Shown here: in pieces, positions 24,982 to 33,662 of the stretch
Layout: every line of letters begins with the position of its first letter
Numbering within the stretch: position 1 is the first letter of the stretch
Assembly: GCA_947466405.1 (NCBI GenBank)
Contig: CANICR010000010.1
Span: 1 to 36,325, forward strand
Length of the DNA stretch: 36,325 nt
Source of the DNA: Chitinophagaceae bacterium
GTDB lineage: Bacteria; Bacteroidota; Bacteroidia; Chitinophagales; Chitinophagaceae
Reading direction: 5' to 3'
Notes under the pieces: generated by a model
Seen by the model: the letters and a program-made list of their open reading frames with translations, nothing else
Database searches by the model: none
Told to the model about the DNA's origin: nothing
Translations under genes and position numbers: made by a program

Positions 24982-25296
24982 ATGAAAACAGCAATAAAAT
25001 TATCAGCAATTATTGTTATTGCGGGCGTTACATTCTCAGCATGTGCTCCAAAAATAACAGCAGAAAAGTCGACACGCGCAACGGAAAAAAATAGTGTAGC
25101 CCCAAGTATAGCCTCTATTCCGGAAGGTGAAAAAACTTATAAGTTAAGTTGTGGGCGTTGCCATAAACTTGAGGATCCTGCCGAATTTACGAAAAAAGAA
25201 TGGGGCCCAATTATGAGAAGCATGGCTAAAAAAGCCAATCTAAATGAAGTTGAAAAACAAAATGTATTGGCTTATGTTTTGAGTCATTCAAAATAG
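24982..25296 (+). CDS. Single-heme c-type cytochrome lipoprotein
   Basis: This 104-residue protein has a lipoprotein-like signal ending at Cys21 (TFSAC), then a Ser/Thr/Lys linker. One heme site, CGRCH (Cys57, Cys60, His61), is followed by Met78 or Met81 as probable distal ligand and a C-terminal helix (VEKQNVLAYVLSHSK) typical of small class I cytochromes. The ATG at 24982 is preferred because it begins the signal sequence; an ATG at 24964 would overlap the serS stop. It probably carries electrons at the outer face of the inner membrane or in the periplasm; its partner is not in the window. A strong terminator follows directly. Confidence 0.82.
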   Translation: MKTAIKLSAIIVIAGVTFSACAPKITAEKSTRATEKNSVAPSIASIPEGEKTYKLSCGRCHKLEDPAEFTKKEWGPIMRSMAKKANLNEVEKQNVLAYVLSHSK

Positions 25297-25303
25297 AATA
25301 AAT

Positions 25304-25338
25304 AAAAAAAGCGACTCTTTTTAGAGTCGCTTTTTTTT
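25304..25338. terminator. Bidirectional rho-independent terminator
   Basis: A perfect 8-bp stem, GCGACTCT (25311-25318) and AGAGTCGC (25323-25330), has a TTTT loop. It is flanked by seven A upstream and eight T downstream, so it works on both strands: for the serS-cytochrome unit on the plus strand and the peptide transporter on the minus strand. Confidence 0.93.
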
Positions 25339-25355
25339 ATGATTAGTCATTAAGT

Positions 25356-27260
25356 CTATCTCACACCATTCATCATTTTCAGCAATTTACTACTTAGGAA
25401 AAATAATATTATTGACGCAGCACCGGCCATGAAAACAAACAGCATAAAGAAATCATAAAGGTTTTCAATCTTTACAAAAAACACTGGTTTCTGAGGCTTT
25501 AAATTCCATGTTTGCAAACGCTCTTCTGTGGTAGATATTTTTTTACCGTCAATCGTTTTTACAATATCAACCAATTCATGAGTCAATAACATTGTGTCAT
25601 TTAGCATTAATGCACGATCGAAGTTTCCGTTATTTGATTTTATTACTTTGATATAATAGTTAGAAACATTCGATGTTTTAACGGAGTCGATTGTTAATCC
25701 CGATAAACTGTCTGTTGAATTATCTGCAGTTTTCATGGTGCTAGCTACTGCTCTTTTTAACGGCTGATTTCCTTTTAGATCGAGTTCAACCTTTTTCTGA
25801 TCTATCAATCCAACACTCAGCATGCTTAATGTTTCAGGACTACAATTTGAAGAAAATGCTTTTTCTATTTTAACCTCTTCTGGATATAATGCACTTAAAG
25901 TTCCTGCAAATTTATTAGCAGCTGCGGTTGATAAAAACCAAACACCCATTAACAAGGATGCTAATTTTACCGGAGCTAATTTATTTACCATTGATAAGCC
26001 AATTGGAGACAAACACAATTCACCAAAAGTATGAATGGTATATAAACTAACTAACCAAACCATACTCAATTTCGTACTAGGATCAATACCTTTAACACCA
26101 AATGCAATTACTAAATAGCCAATTGCCAATAAAAACAAACCCAAGGCCTGCTTAAATGGCGATGCTGGCTCCATATTTCTTTTTCCAAGCCAGCCCCAAA
26201 GCCATACGAATAATGGGGCAAATATTACAATAGCCACAGCATTAATTGCCTGGAAATAAGACGTTGGAATAATTTTCCCAAAAATCTCCCTATTGGTTTG
26301 TTCTTCAGCAAAATAAGTTAGCGATGCCCCAGCTTGTTCAAAGGCCGCCCAGAAAAATATCACAAAAAATGCGGCAATATAAATAACCCAGATTCTTTGA
26401 CGCTCAACTTTTGTAAGTGTAGGATCGGTGATAATGTATCCTGGAGCTGTAATAGTTAAAGAAAAAATAAATGAACCAACTAAATCCATATTAAATTGCT
26501 TCAGGAAAACAAATAGTAACAATAAAAACAGACCTCCCCAAATTCCCATTGCTGTATAATTAATGGGCGTTTTTTCTCCACTTGCATTTACTTCACGTGC
26601 TGAGTTTGGTTTGTCGCCAATTTGCTCACCTTCAGGGGTAACAATATATTTATTTTTAAGTGCAATAAAGAAAATTAAACTGATGCACATGCCGATACAA
26701 GCTACTAAAAAGCCCCACCTGAAATCAGCTGCATTCCCAGTGTCACCTAAGTAGCCACATATTAGTGGTGCAATAAATGCCCCAAGATTTATGCCCATAT
26801 AAAAAATAGTAAAAGCAGAATCTACTCTTTTGTCCCCAACAGGATATAATTGACCAACCATTGTAGAAATGTTTGGTTTAAAAAAGCCATTACCAAAAAT
26901 TAAAAAACCCAATCCTGTAAACATCAATGGGATGGCTAATTCAGGCTGTTGGTAAAATGTTCCAGCAAAAAACATCAATAATTGCCCCAATGCCATTAAT
27001 ACGCCTCCAATAATGATTGATTTTCTATTACCCCAATAACGATCAGCCATGTAGCCCCCTAATAAAGGAGTTAGATAAACCAATCCAGTGTAACTGCCAT
27101 AAATTTGTGAGCCCAACGCTTTATCAAATAACAATGCTTTTGTCATAAATAAAATAAAAAGAGCCCTCATTCCATAATAACTAAAGCGCTCCCACATTTC
27201 TGTTAAGAATAGCACATACAATCCAGACGGATGTTTACTATTAGAATTTACTTCTGCCAT
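25356..27260 (-). CDS. Proton-dependent oligopeptide transporter (POT/PTR family) with large C-terminal loop
   Basis: This 634-residue major facilitator family protein couples proton entry to di- and tripeptide uptake across the inner membrane. The POT signature EMWERFSYYGMRALF lies near residues 20-34; the ExxERFxYYG pattern carries the proton-linked Glu and Arg. FYMGINLGAFIAPLICGYLG is the second POT signature. About 14 hydrophobic segments follow. Between the last two, residues about 459-594 form a hydrophilic insert of roughly 136 residues, considerably longer than in DtpT-like relatives. The shared terminator ends the gene. The 5' region holds a hairpin and the mreB promoter. Confidence 0.93.
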   Translation of the reverse strand: MAEVNSNSKHPSGLYVLFLTEMWERFSYYGMRALFILFMTKALLFDKALGSQIYGSYTGLVYLTPLLGGYMADRYWGNRKSIIIGGVLMALGQLLMFFAGTFYQQPELAIPLMFTGLGFLIFGNGFFKPNISTMVGQLYPVGDKRVDSAFTIFYMGINLGAFIAPLICGYLGDTGNAADFRWGFLVACIGMCISLIFFIALKNKYIVTPEGEQIGDKPNSAREVNASGEKTPINYTAMGIWGGLFLLLLFVFLKQFNMDLVGSFIFSLTITAPGYIITDPTLTKVERQRIWVIYIAAFFVIFFWAAFEQAGASLTYFAEEQTNREIFGKIIPTSYFQAINAVAIVIFAPLFVWLWGWLGKRNMEPASPFKQALGLFLLAIGYLVIAFGVKGIDPSTKLSMVWLVSLYTIHTFGELCLSPIGLSMVNKLAPVKLASLLMGVWFLSTAAANKFAGTLSALYPEEVKIEKAFSSNCSPETLSMLSVGLIDQKKVELDLKGNQPLKRAVASTMKTADNSTDSLSGLTIDSVKTSNVSNYYIKVIKSNNGNFDRALMLNDTMLLTHELVDIVKTIDGKKISTTEERLQTWNLKPQKPVFFVKIENLYDFFMLFVFMAGAASIILFFLSSKLLKMMNGVR

Positions 27261-27395
27261 AGTGATGATTTTAATTGCTTTTGAATAGGTTGAATAATTG
27301 TTTTAGGACTGAAAATAGTAAAATTATTCTAACATACACCAGATATTGTTTAATCTAGTATACAAATTTCTCCATAAATTAAAAAGGAGATGCTT

Positions 27396-27420
27396 GTAAT
27401 GCTAAATTAATTAGCATTAC
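27396..27420. promoter_or_regulatory. Perfect 9-bp inverted repeat in the transporter/mreB divergent region
   Basis: GTAATGCTA (27396-27404) pairs with TAGCATTAC (27412-27420) across a 7-base AT-only spacer. No T-run follows on either strand, so it is not a classical terminator. A dimeric regulator site or an RNA stem in a long mreB leader are both possible. Confidence 0.4.
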
Positions 27421-27488
27421 GAACGTTATTTTCATGTCAAATGGCAAAGCGTATGTTTATAAAATAGTTTCAAAATAAATGAAAGAGC

Positions 27489-27520
27489 GTTGTTATTTCC
27501 AATAAATTACATCAACTTTG
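27489..27520 (+). promoter_or_regulatory. Probable promoter of the mreBCD-mrdA-rodA cluster
   Basis: GTTG at 27489-27492 and CAACTTTG at 27513-27520 each differ by one base from the TTTG and TAnnTTTG boxes and are 20 bases apart, the normal spacing. The mreB ATG lies 36 bases downstream. Confidence 0.4.
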
Positions 27521-27556
27521 TTTGAATACTATTTCAGCAGATTTATTAATAATAAT

Positions 27557-28582
27557 ATGGGCATCTTTAATTTTTTTACACAGGAAATCGCAATAGATTT
27601 AGGTACAGCAAATACATTGATTATTCACAATGACGAAGTAGTTGTAAATGAACCTTCAATTGTTGCATTGGATAGAAATAATCCAAAAATTTTATTGGCA
27701 GTTGGAAAAAAGGCTTTGATGATGCATGAAAAAACGCATGAAAGCATTCGCACAGTTCGTCCATTGCGCGATGGGGTGATTGCAGATTTTAATGCGGCAG
27801 AATTAATGATTAGAGAACTCATTAAATTGGTTTATCCAAAAAAACCTTTGTTTGCTCCAAGTTGGAGAATGATGATTTGTATTCCAAGCAGTATTACTGA
27901 AGTAGAAAAAAGAGCTGTAAGGGATAGTGCAGAACAAGCAGGTGCAAAAGAAGTATACTTAATTCATGAACCAATGGCAGCTGCATTGGGTATTGGGATA
28001 GATGTCGAAGAGCCGGTAGGGAATATGATTATTGATATTGGCGGCGGTACTACAGGCATTACCGTTATTGCATTGGCGGGAATAGTTTGCGATCAAAGTA
28101 TTCGAATTGCCGGCGATGAGTTTACTGCAGACATAATGGAAGCCCTTCGAAGATATCATAGTTTACTAATTGGAGAACGTACTGCCGAACAAATTAAAAT
28201 ACAGGTTGGAGCAGCATTAAAAGATCTAGAAAATCCACCAGAAGATATGGCGGTTAATGGCCGTGATTTAGTTACTGGCATACCAAAACAAGTAATGGTA
28301 AGCTATCAAGAGGTTGCCGAAGCATTAGATAAAAGTATTTTTAAAATAGAGGAAGCGATTTTAAAAGCATTAGAAACAACTCCTCCGGAATTAGCGGCTG
28401 ATATTTATCGTAGAGGATTATACGTTACAGGTGGCGGTTCTTTATTACGTGGGTTAGATAAAAGGCTGACAAATAAAATAAAATTACCGGTCCATATAGC
28501 AGATGATCCTCTTAAGAGCGTTGTAAGAGGAACAGGAATAGCCCTTAAGAATTACGATAGATTTCCTTTTGTAATGAGATAG
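27557..28582 (+). CDS. mreB: Rod-shape-determining protein MreB
   Basis: This 341-residue bacterial actin homologue forms membrane-associated filaments that guide lateral wall synthesis. Phosphate-1 motif DLGTANT (about 14-20), the phosphate-2 region DIGGGTTGI and the adenosine motif with TGGGSLLRGLD are present. The N-terminal MGIFNFF forms the amphipathic membrane-binding start. An in-frame TTG 39 bases upstream would add 13 residues and overlap the promoter, so the ATG was chosen. It leads the cluster mreC, mreD, mrdA, rodA. Confidence 0.97.
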   Translation: MGIFNFFTQEIAIDLGTANTLIIHNDEVVVNEPSIVALDRNNPKILLAVGKKALMMHEKTHESIRTVRPLRDGVIADFNAAELMIRELIKLVYPKKPLFAPSWRMMICIPSSITEVEKRAVRDSAEQAGAKEVYLIHEPMAAALGIGIDVEEPVGNMIIDIGGGTTGITVIALAGIVCDQSIRIAGDEFTADIMEALRRYHSLLIGERTAEQIKIQVGAALKDLENPPEDMAVNGRDLVTGIPKQVMVSYQEVAEALDKSIFKIEEAILKALETTPPELAADIYRRGLYVTGGGSLLRGLDKRLTNKIKLPVHIADDPLKSVVRGTGIALKNYDRFPFVMR

Positions 28583-28649
28583 CAAGTGGTTTAAGGAATT
28601 AAATTCTTCTGAATATTATCCCCATGTAATAATAAATTTTCACAAGCAG

Positions 28650-29504
28650 TTGAGAAACATTTTTCTTTTTATCCATCGACACTTTAATTTTTTGCTATTC
28701 GTTTTATTGCAGACATTTTCTATTTATTTGATAGTAGAATACAATCGGTATCATCATGCTGTATTCAATAGTACCGTTAATAAAATAACTGGAGATGTGA
28801 ATACAAAATTCGCTGATGTACAACAATATTTTTATCTTCAAAAAACAAACAAAGCTCTAATTGAAGCAAATAGAATATTGTATAATAAAATAAAAGCAAA
28901 TTATTCAATTCCAGATAGTGGATCAAAGTCATTTGTTGATTCGATAAAAGTGGATTCTTTATTGAGGTATCAAAAGATAAAATACTTTGATGCAAGAGTT
29001 GTTTCAAATTCTGTATCAAGTCAAAATAATTATATTGTTTTAGATCGAGGTAAATTGGATGGGGTAAAGGAAGGCATGGGTGTAATAGATCCTTCTTTTG
29101 CAATGGTTGGGATTGTTACAGAACTTACAGACCGGTATGCAGTTGTAATGAGTTTGTTGCATAGAGACAGTCACATAAGTGGTAAATTATTAAAAAGTGG
29201 TGAAACCGGAACTATAAACTGGGAAGGATATGATCCTGACTTTGTTACACTAAATAATATTTCAAAAAGCGTCAAAATAATTACAGGCGATACGGTAATT
29301 AGTAGTGGGTTTAGTACAACTTTCCCCAAAGGGGTTTTGATTGGTAAGGTAGCATCCCTCTATAAAGAAACTAGTAATAACAATTATAAAATAAAACTTC
29401 ATGCGATTTGTGATTTTAGCGATTTGCATTATGTATTTGTAATTGATAATAAAGATCAGGATGGGGTAAAGGAAGTCCTTGAAAAAGTAAAAAAACAACC
29501 CTAA
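28650..29504 (+). CDS. mreC: Rod-shape-determining protein MreC (TTG start)
   Basis: This 284-residue bitopic inner-membrane protein links MreB and MreD with PBP2. It has one N-terminal helix (about 12-30), a coiled coil (about 45-80) and a beta-rich periplasmic domain (about 105-275) with the VVSNSVSSQNNYIVLDRG and GVIDPSFAMVGIV stretches. The TTG start is supported because it yields the canonical MRNIF N terminus of Bacteroidota MreC and there is no ATG before the membrane helix. The gap to mreB is 67 bases; mreD starts 5 bases after it. Confidence 0.94.
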   Translation: MRNIFLFIHRHFNFLLFVLLQTFSIYLIVEYNRYHHAVFNSTVNKITGDVNTKFADVQQYFYLQKTNKALIEANRILYNKIKANYSIPDSGSKSFVDSIKVDSLLRYQKIKYFDARVVSNSVSSQNNYIVLDRGKLDGVKEGMGVIDPSFAMVGIVTELTDRYAVVMSLLHRDSHISGKLLKSGETGTINWEGYDPDFVTLNNISKSVKIITGDTVISSGFSTTFPKGVLIGKVASLYKETSNNNYKIKLHAICDFSDLHYVFVIDNKDQDGVKEVLEKVKKQP

Positions 29505-29509
29505 GTATT

Positions 29510-30043
29510 ATGGGCATATTTATTAAGAATTCATTTCGGTTTTTTTTGTTAATAATCATACAGGTTTTTGTATTGAATAGGATTACGCTGCATCAATTCA
29601 TTACGCCATATATTTATTTCGTTTTTATTTTATGGCTCCCATTTAATATAAAGAGGAGTTTATTATTGATTATTTCTTTTATGCTTGGCTATACGTTAGA
29701 TAGCTTTCAGCATAGTCCGGGATTTCATACTGCGGCATGTGTTTTAATTGCCTATTTTCGACCATTTGTTATAAATTTATTAATTCCACAAGAAGGGGCA
29801 GAAACAAATTATGAGGAGCCGTCAATAAAAAGCTTTGGTGGATTTTTGCCATATTTTATGTACACGGGAATTTTAATGTTACTACATAATGCTTGGCTTT
29901 TTTTATTAGAAGCATGGCAGTTTGCCAATCCAACTTATTTCTTATTCAAAACAATTTTATCAACATTGGTAAGTTTACTCTTATTATTGATATTAGAATT
30001 AATATTCTATAGAAAACAAAAATTCAGAACAAATACTATTTAA
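29510..30043 (+). CDS. mreD: Rod-shape-determining protein MreD
   Basis: This 177-residue protein has five or six hydrophobic segments. Its position directly after mreC, its size, and the DSFQHSPGFHTAACVLIAYFRP-type central region (His and Phe/Gly turn at about 63-83) identify it as MreD, the small integral membrane partner of MreC. Sequence conservation in this family is low, so context carries much of the call. The PBP2 gene follows after 67 bases. Confidence 0.88.
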   Translation: MGIFIKNSFRFFLLIIIQVFVLNRITLHQFITPYIYFVFILWLPFNIKRSLLLIISFMLGYTLDSFQHSPGFHTAACVLIAYFRPFVINLLIPQEGAETNYEEPSIKSFGGFLPYFMYTGILMLLHNAWLFLLEAWQFANPTYFLFKTILSTLVSLLLLLILELIFYRKQKFRTNTI

Positions 30044-30110
30044 AAAAGCTATGGTTAAGCCCAGCTAATATAAATGTATACTTTTTAATAAAAAATCTAA
30101 ATTAAATAAA

Positions 30111-32231
30111 GTGTCCTTATTTAATGAATCTAGAAAGAATGTCATCAAATTAATATTCATTGGACTATTCGTAATTATTATAATCAGGCTCTTTACACTT
30201 CAAGTAATTACATCAAAATACAAAACCCTTGCTGATGATCAAGGTATCTTTCGGAAAGTTGTATATCCTGATCGTGGTATTATTTTTGACAGAAAAAAAA
30301 GAAGTATTCTTCAAAATACTAGTATTTCGGATTTGATGGTTACGCCTAATAAAATCAAAGGGATTGATACGGCTTTGTTTTGCAAGATTATGAACATCGA
30401 TTCTATTCAGTTTAAAAAAAGAATTATCGATCTGATTGTAAAATATGGATGGTCGAGGCCCTGTGTTTTTGAGCCTTTATTAAGCGAGGAAAAAATGGCT
30501 ATTATAAATGAATCAATGTATAAGTTTTCTCCAGCCTTCTATCTTCAAGAAAGATCTATTCGCTCATATCCATATGATGCGGCTGCAAATGTTTTAGGCT
30601 ATACTGCTGAAGTAGATACTAATTTTTTAAAAAAACACCCTAATGAAGGATATGTTGCTGGTGATTATGCGGGTATGACTGGATTAGAACGCTCTTATGA
30701 GAAAGTATTAATGGGTGTTAGGGGAATTCAATATTGGAAAAGAGACAACAAAAACAGACTAACTGAAAAATTAGATAATGGAAAATATGATACAGTTGCA
30801 GTGGCTGGACAAAATATTTATACATCAATAGATATTGAACTTCAAGAATTGGGGGAAAAATTAATGCAAAATAAATTAGGTTCTATTGTTGCTATAAATC
30901 CAAAAACTGGCGCCATTCTTGCAATGGTTAGTGCCCCATCTTATCAGCCAAAATATATGACCGGCAGTCAAAGAAGAAAACATTTTTCAGAACTTTTTTT
31001 AAATCCATCGTTGCCTTTGTTAAATAGAACCGTTAGCGCAACCTACTCTCCAGGATCAACTTTCAAAACCTTACAAGCGCTTATAGGGTTGCATGAAGGT
31101 GTGATTACTACGCGTACTTTATTTTCGTGTAATGGCGCATTTTACGGCTGTGGCAGTACAAAACCTATGCATTGCTTGGATTTCGGGACTTTTGATTTAA
31201 GAAATGCAATTACTGTTTCTGATAATACTTATTTTGCAAACGTTATGCAAAGAGTAATTAATAATCCTAAATTCTCTAATGTAGACAGCGCCCTTTTAAA
31301 TTGGGATCGATATATGTACGCATTTGGATTGGGGCATAAACTAGGAGTAGATTTGCCATCCGAAAAATCTGGAAATATACCAACTCCTGCCTTTTATAAT
31401 AAAATATATGGACAAGGGAAATGGAATTTCTGCAATTTCAGGTCTGTTAGTATTGGACAAGGAGAGGTTGATGTAACGCCTCTTCAGGTAGCTAACGAAA
31501 TGGCATTTATTGCAAATAAAGGATGGTATTATATACCTCATGTTGTTGATTCAATTGAAGGAGGTGACAAGTTTGAAGTATTATCTAAATATCAACAAAA
31601 AATACGACCAACAGTAATTCCGGATAGTATTTTTAATGCAGTACATGATGGTATGCAAGGTGTTGTTGATAGAGGAACTGGCGCAGGTGCAAAAGTTAAA
31701 GACATTGTAGTTTGTGGTAAAACAGGGACTGTAGAAAATTATTACAGAGGAGTTAAACAACAAAACCATTCCTTTTTCTGCGGCTTTGCACCAAGAGATA
31801 ATCCAAAAATAGCAATCATGTGTGTAGTCGAAAATAGCGGACGTTTTGGAGGAACGTACGCTGCTCCTATTGTTGGGTTAATGATAGAAAAATATTTAAG
31901 AGATTCTATTACAGATAAAGTGAGGTTGGCTAAAATTGAACAATTATCAGGGCTCAAATTGATTCCTGCAAGGATTGCCTATGAAATCAAGAAACAAGAC
32001 TCTATCAGGCGCTCCAAGGATTTATCTTTATTATTTTCAAAAGGATTTATTAAATCAAGAAAAGACACACTTGGTTTAGATGATGACCAGCCTGAAAAAG
32101 AAGATGAAGGCAAAAACAAATCTGGGAACGAAAATACCCCAAAGAAAAGTACCATAAAATCAAAAGCCATTTTGCCGAAAAACAAAAAACTATCTTTATT
32201 AAAAAACAATTTGTCGAACCCAAGAAATTAG
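30111..32231 (+). CDS. mrdA: Penicillin-binding protein 2 (elongation transpeptidase), GTG start
   Basis: This 706-residue class B PBP cross-links peptidoglycan during cell elongation in the periplasm. It has one N-terminal helix (about 12-29), a pedestal domain with VVYPDRGIIFDR, and a transpeptidase domain with SxxK at Ser316-Lys319 (SPGSTFK), SDN at 370-372 and KTG at 537-539. Translation starts at GTG; this places the membrane helix at the usual distance. The C-terminal tail, from about 640 on, is Lys/Asp/Glu/Asn-rich low complexity and makes the protein longer than most PBP2s (about 620-650). The stop is 1 base before the rodA ATG. Confidence 0.96.
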   Translation: MSLFNESRKNVIKLIFIGLFVIIIIRLFTLQVITSKYKTLADDQGIFRKVVYPDRGIIFDRKKRSILQNTSISDLMVTPNKIKGIDTALFCKIMNIDSIQFKKRIIDLIVKYGWSRPCVFEPLLSEEKMAIINESMYKFSPAFYLQERSIRSYPYDAAANVLGYTAEVDTNFLKKHPNEGYVAGDYAGMTGLERSYEKVLMGVRGIQYWKRDNKNRLTEKLDNGKYDTVAVAGQNIYTSIDIELQELGEKLMQNKLGSIVAINPKTGAILAMVSAPSYQPKYMTGSQRRKHFSELFLNPSLPLLNRTVSATYSPGSTFKTLQALIGLHEGVITTRTLFSCNGAFYGCGSTKPMHCLDFGTFDLRNAITVSDNTYFANVMQRVINNPKFSNVDSALLNWDRYMYAFGLGHKLGVDLPSEKSGNIPTPAFYNKIYGQGKWNFCNFRSVSIGQGEVDVTPLQVANEMAFIANKGWYYIPHVVDSIEGGDKFEVLSKYQQKIRPTVIPDSIFNAVHDGMQGVVDRGTGAGAKVKDIVVCGKTGTVENYYRGVKQQNHSFFCGFAPRDNPKIAIMCVVENSGRFGGTYAAPIVGLMIEKYLRDSITDKVRLAKIEQLSGLKLIPARIAYEIKKQDSIRRSKDLSLLFSKGFIKSRKDTLGLDDDQPEKEDEGKNKSGNENTPKKSTIKSKAILPKNKKLSLLKNNLSNPRN

Positions 32232-32232
32232 T

Positions 32233-33582
32233 ATGTATCAAAAAAGGCCAGTCATAACGCAAAAAAAAGATTGGGTATTAATATTGTTATATAGTACAAT
32301 TGCATCTATTGGGTTATTGTGTATTTTTTCTGTGGAATACAGAGGTGGAGACGAGGTTATTAAAAGCATTTTGGAATTCAAGAAAAACTATAGTAAGCAG
32401 TTCTACTATCTTATGGCTTGCATTGTAATTGCTGTATTTATTTTACTCACAGATAGCAAATTATTTACCGCTACTCCCATGTTGTTATATGCAATTGGAA
32501 TAGCATTAATGTTAATGACTTTTGTTTTGGGGAAAACGGTGAATGGATCTAAAAGCTGGATTCCCCTTGGTTTTATGAATCTACAACCGGTAGAAACCTG
32601 TAAAATATTTACATCATTGGCATTGGCAAAGTATCTATCTAATGCTGATTTAGATTTCACCAAATCAAAATCACAACTAGTTGCTGCTTTTATTTGCTTT
32701 TTCCCTATATTATTTTCAATTCTACAAAATGAAACCGGCCTAGCATTGGTATATTTTGCATTTCTATTGCCTATGTATAGAGAAGGCTTCCCCCCTGTAT
32801 ATTTAGCAATAGGCATTTCATTAGGTATTCTTTTAGTATTAACATTATTATCAACGCCTACGCAACTTATTATTGCAATCACCTTAATAACATTGTTAGC
32901 AATAATTTATTTAAATAGGAAAATAAAACGAAACAGCCGTATTTTATTTATAATTATTTCGATTTGGCTGACAAGTTTATTTTTTGTTGGAATTGCTGTC
33001 CCTTTTTTATTTAAGCATGTATTTCAAAAATATCAATCTGATAGGATATTTAGTATGGTAGGTAGGGATAATCCTTATCAACTAAATAATGAAATAGTAA
33101 ATACACAAATTATTAAGCCACTTAAAAAGACAAAATCTGATTTTGAAAACTATAATGTTAAGCAATCTAAAATCGCCATTGGTTCAGGCGGACTAATTGG
33201 AAAAGGATTCCTGAAAGGCACTCAAACTCAAGGTGATTTTGTGCCAGAACAACACACAGACTTTATTTTTACATCCTTGGGCGAAAATTTTGGATTTGTC
33301 GGTTCTGTTATTTTAATGTTGTTATACCTGACTTTATTATTAAGAATTGTATTTATTGCAGAAAGACAAAGGAGTACTTTTAGTAGAGTGTATGCTTATT
33401 CTGTTGCGTCGATAATATTTTTTCATGTTGCCGTAAATATTTGTATGACTATAGGTCTTGCCCCTGTAATTGGAATCACATTACCATTGATGAGTTATGG
33501 TGGTTCATCTTTACTTACGTTTACTGTATTGATTTTCATCTTAATCAGACTTGATGCAGATCGTCAGATGATTTTGAGATAA
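32233..33582 (+). CDS. rodA: SEDS peptidoglycan glycosyltransferase RodA
   Basis: This 449-residue, roughly ten-helix protein polymerises lipid II with PBP2. SEDS-family landmarks are GSKSWIPLGFMNLQPVE, the loop with KIAIGSGGLIGKGF and VPEQHTDFIF (with the catalytic-loop Glu/Asp region), and the C-terminal GITLPLMSYGGSSLL. The extended cytoplasm-facing or external loops (about 260-335) are typical for Bacteroidota. It begins 1 base after the mrdA stop, so the pair is translationally linked. Confidence 0.96.
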   Translation: MYQKRPVITQKKDWVLILLYSTIASIGLLCIFSVEYRGGDEVIKSILEFKKNYSKQFYYLMACIVIAVFILLTDSKLFTATPMLLYAIGIALMLMTFVLGKTVNGSKSWIPLGFMNLQPVETCKIFTSLALAKYLSNADLDFTKSKSQLVAAFICFFPILFSILQNETGLALVYFAFLLPMYREGFPPVYLAIGISLGILLVLTLLSTPTQLIIAITLITLLAIIYLNRKIKRNSRILFIIISIWLTSLFFVGIAVPFLFKHVFQKYQSDRIFSMVGRDNPYQLNNEIVNTQIIKPLKKTKSDFENYNVKQSKIAIGSGGLIGKGFLKGTQTQGDFVPEQHTDFIFTSLGENFGFVGSVILMLLYLTLLLRIVFIAERQRSTFSRVYAYSVASIIFFHVAVNICMTIGLAPVIGITLPLMSYGGSSLLTFTVLIFILIRLDADRQMILR

Positions 33583-33662
33583 TTATCAATCCCTGATTAT
33601 TTTTTTGGTATGTATTTATGCAATTAAGCATTTTTTTGCATCAGCCAAGAAAATTTATAATC

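Larger units (their letters stand above)
27261..27556. other. Longest gap between genes (about 296 bases)
   Basis: This AT-rich divergent region lies between the peptide transporter and mreB. No small coding frame or RNA gene was recognised. It holds a 9-bp perfect inverted repeat (27396-27404 with 27412-27420) and, near its right end, a -7-like CAACTTTG at 27513-27520 with a GTTG 20 bases upstream (27489-27492). The latter is the probable mreB promoter. Confidence 0.6.

Noticed and set aside
32406-32882. 158-codon minus-strand open frame inside rodA
   Set aside because: It is a shadow of the strongly conserved rodA frame and has no family features.
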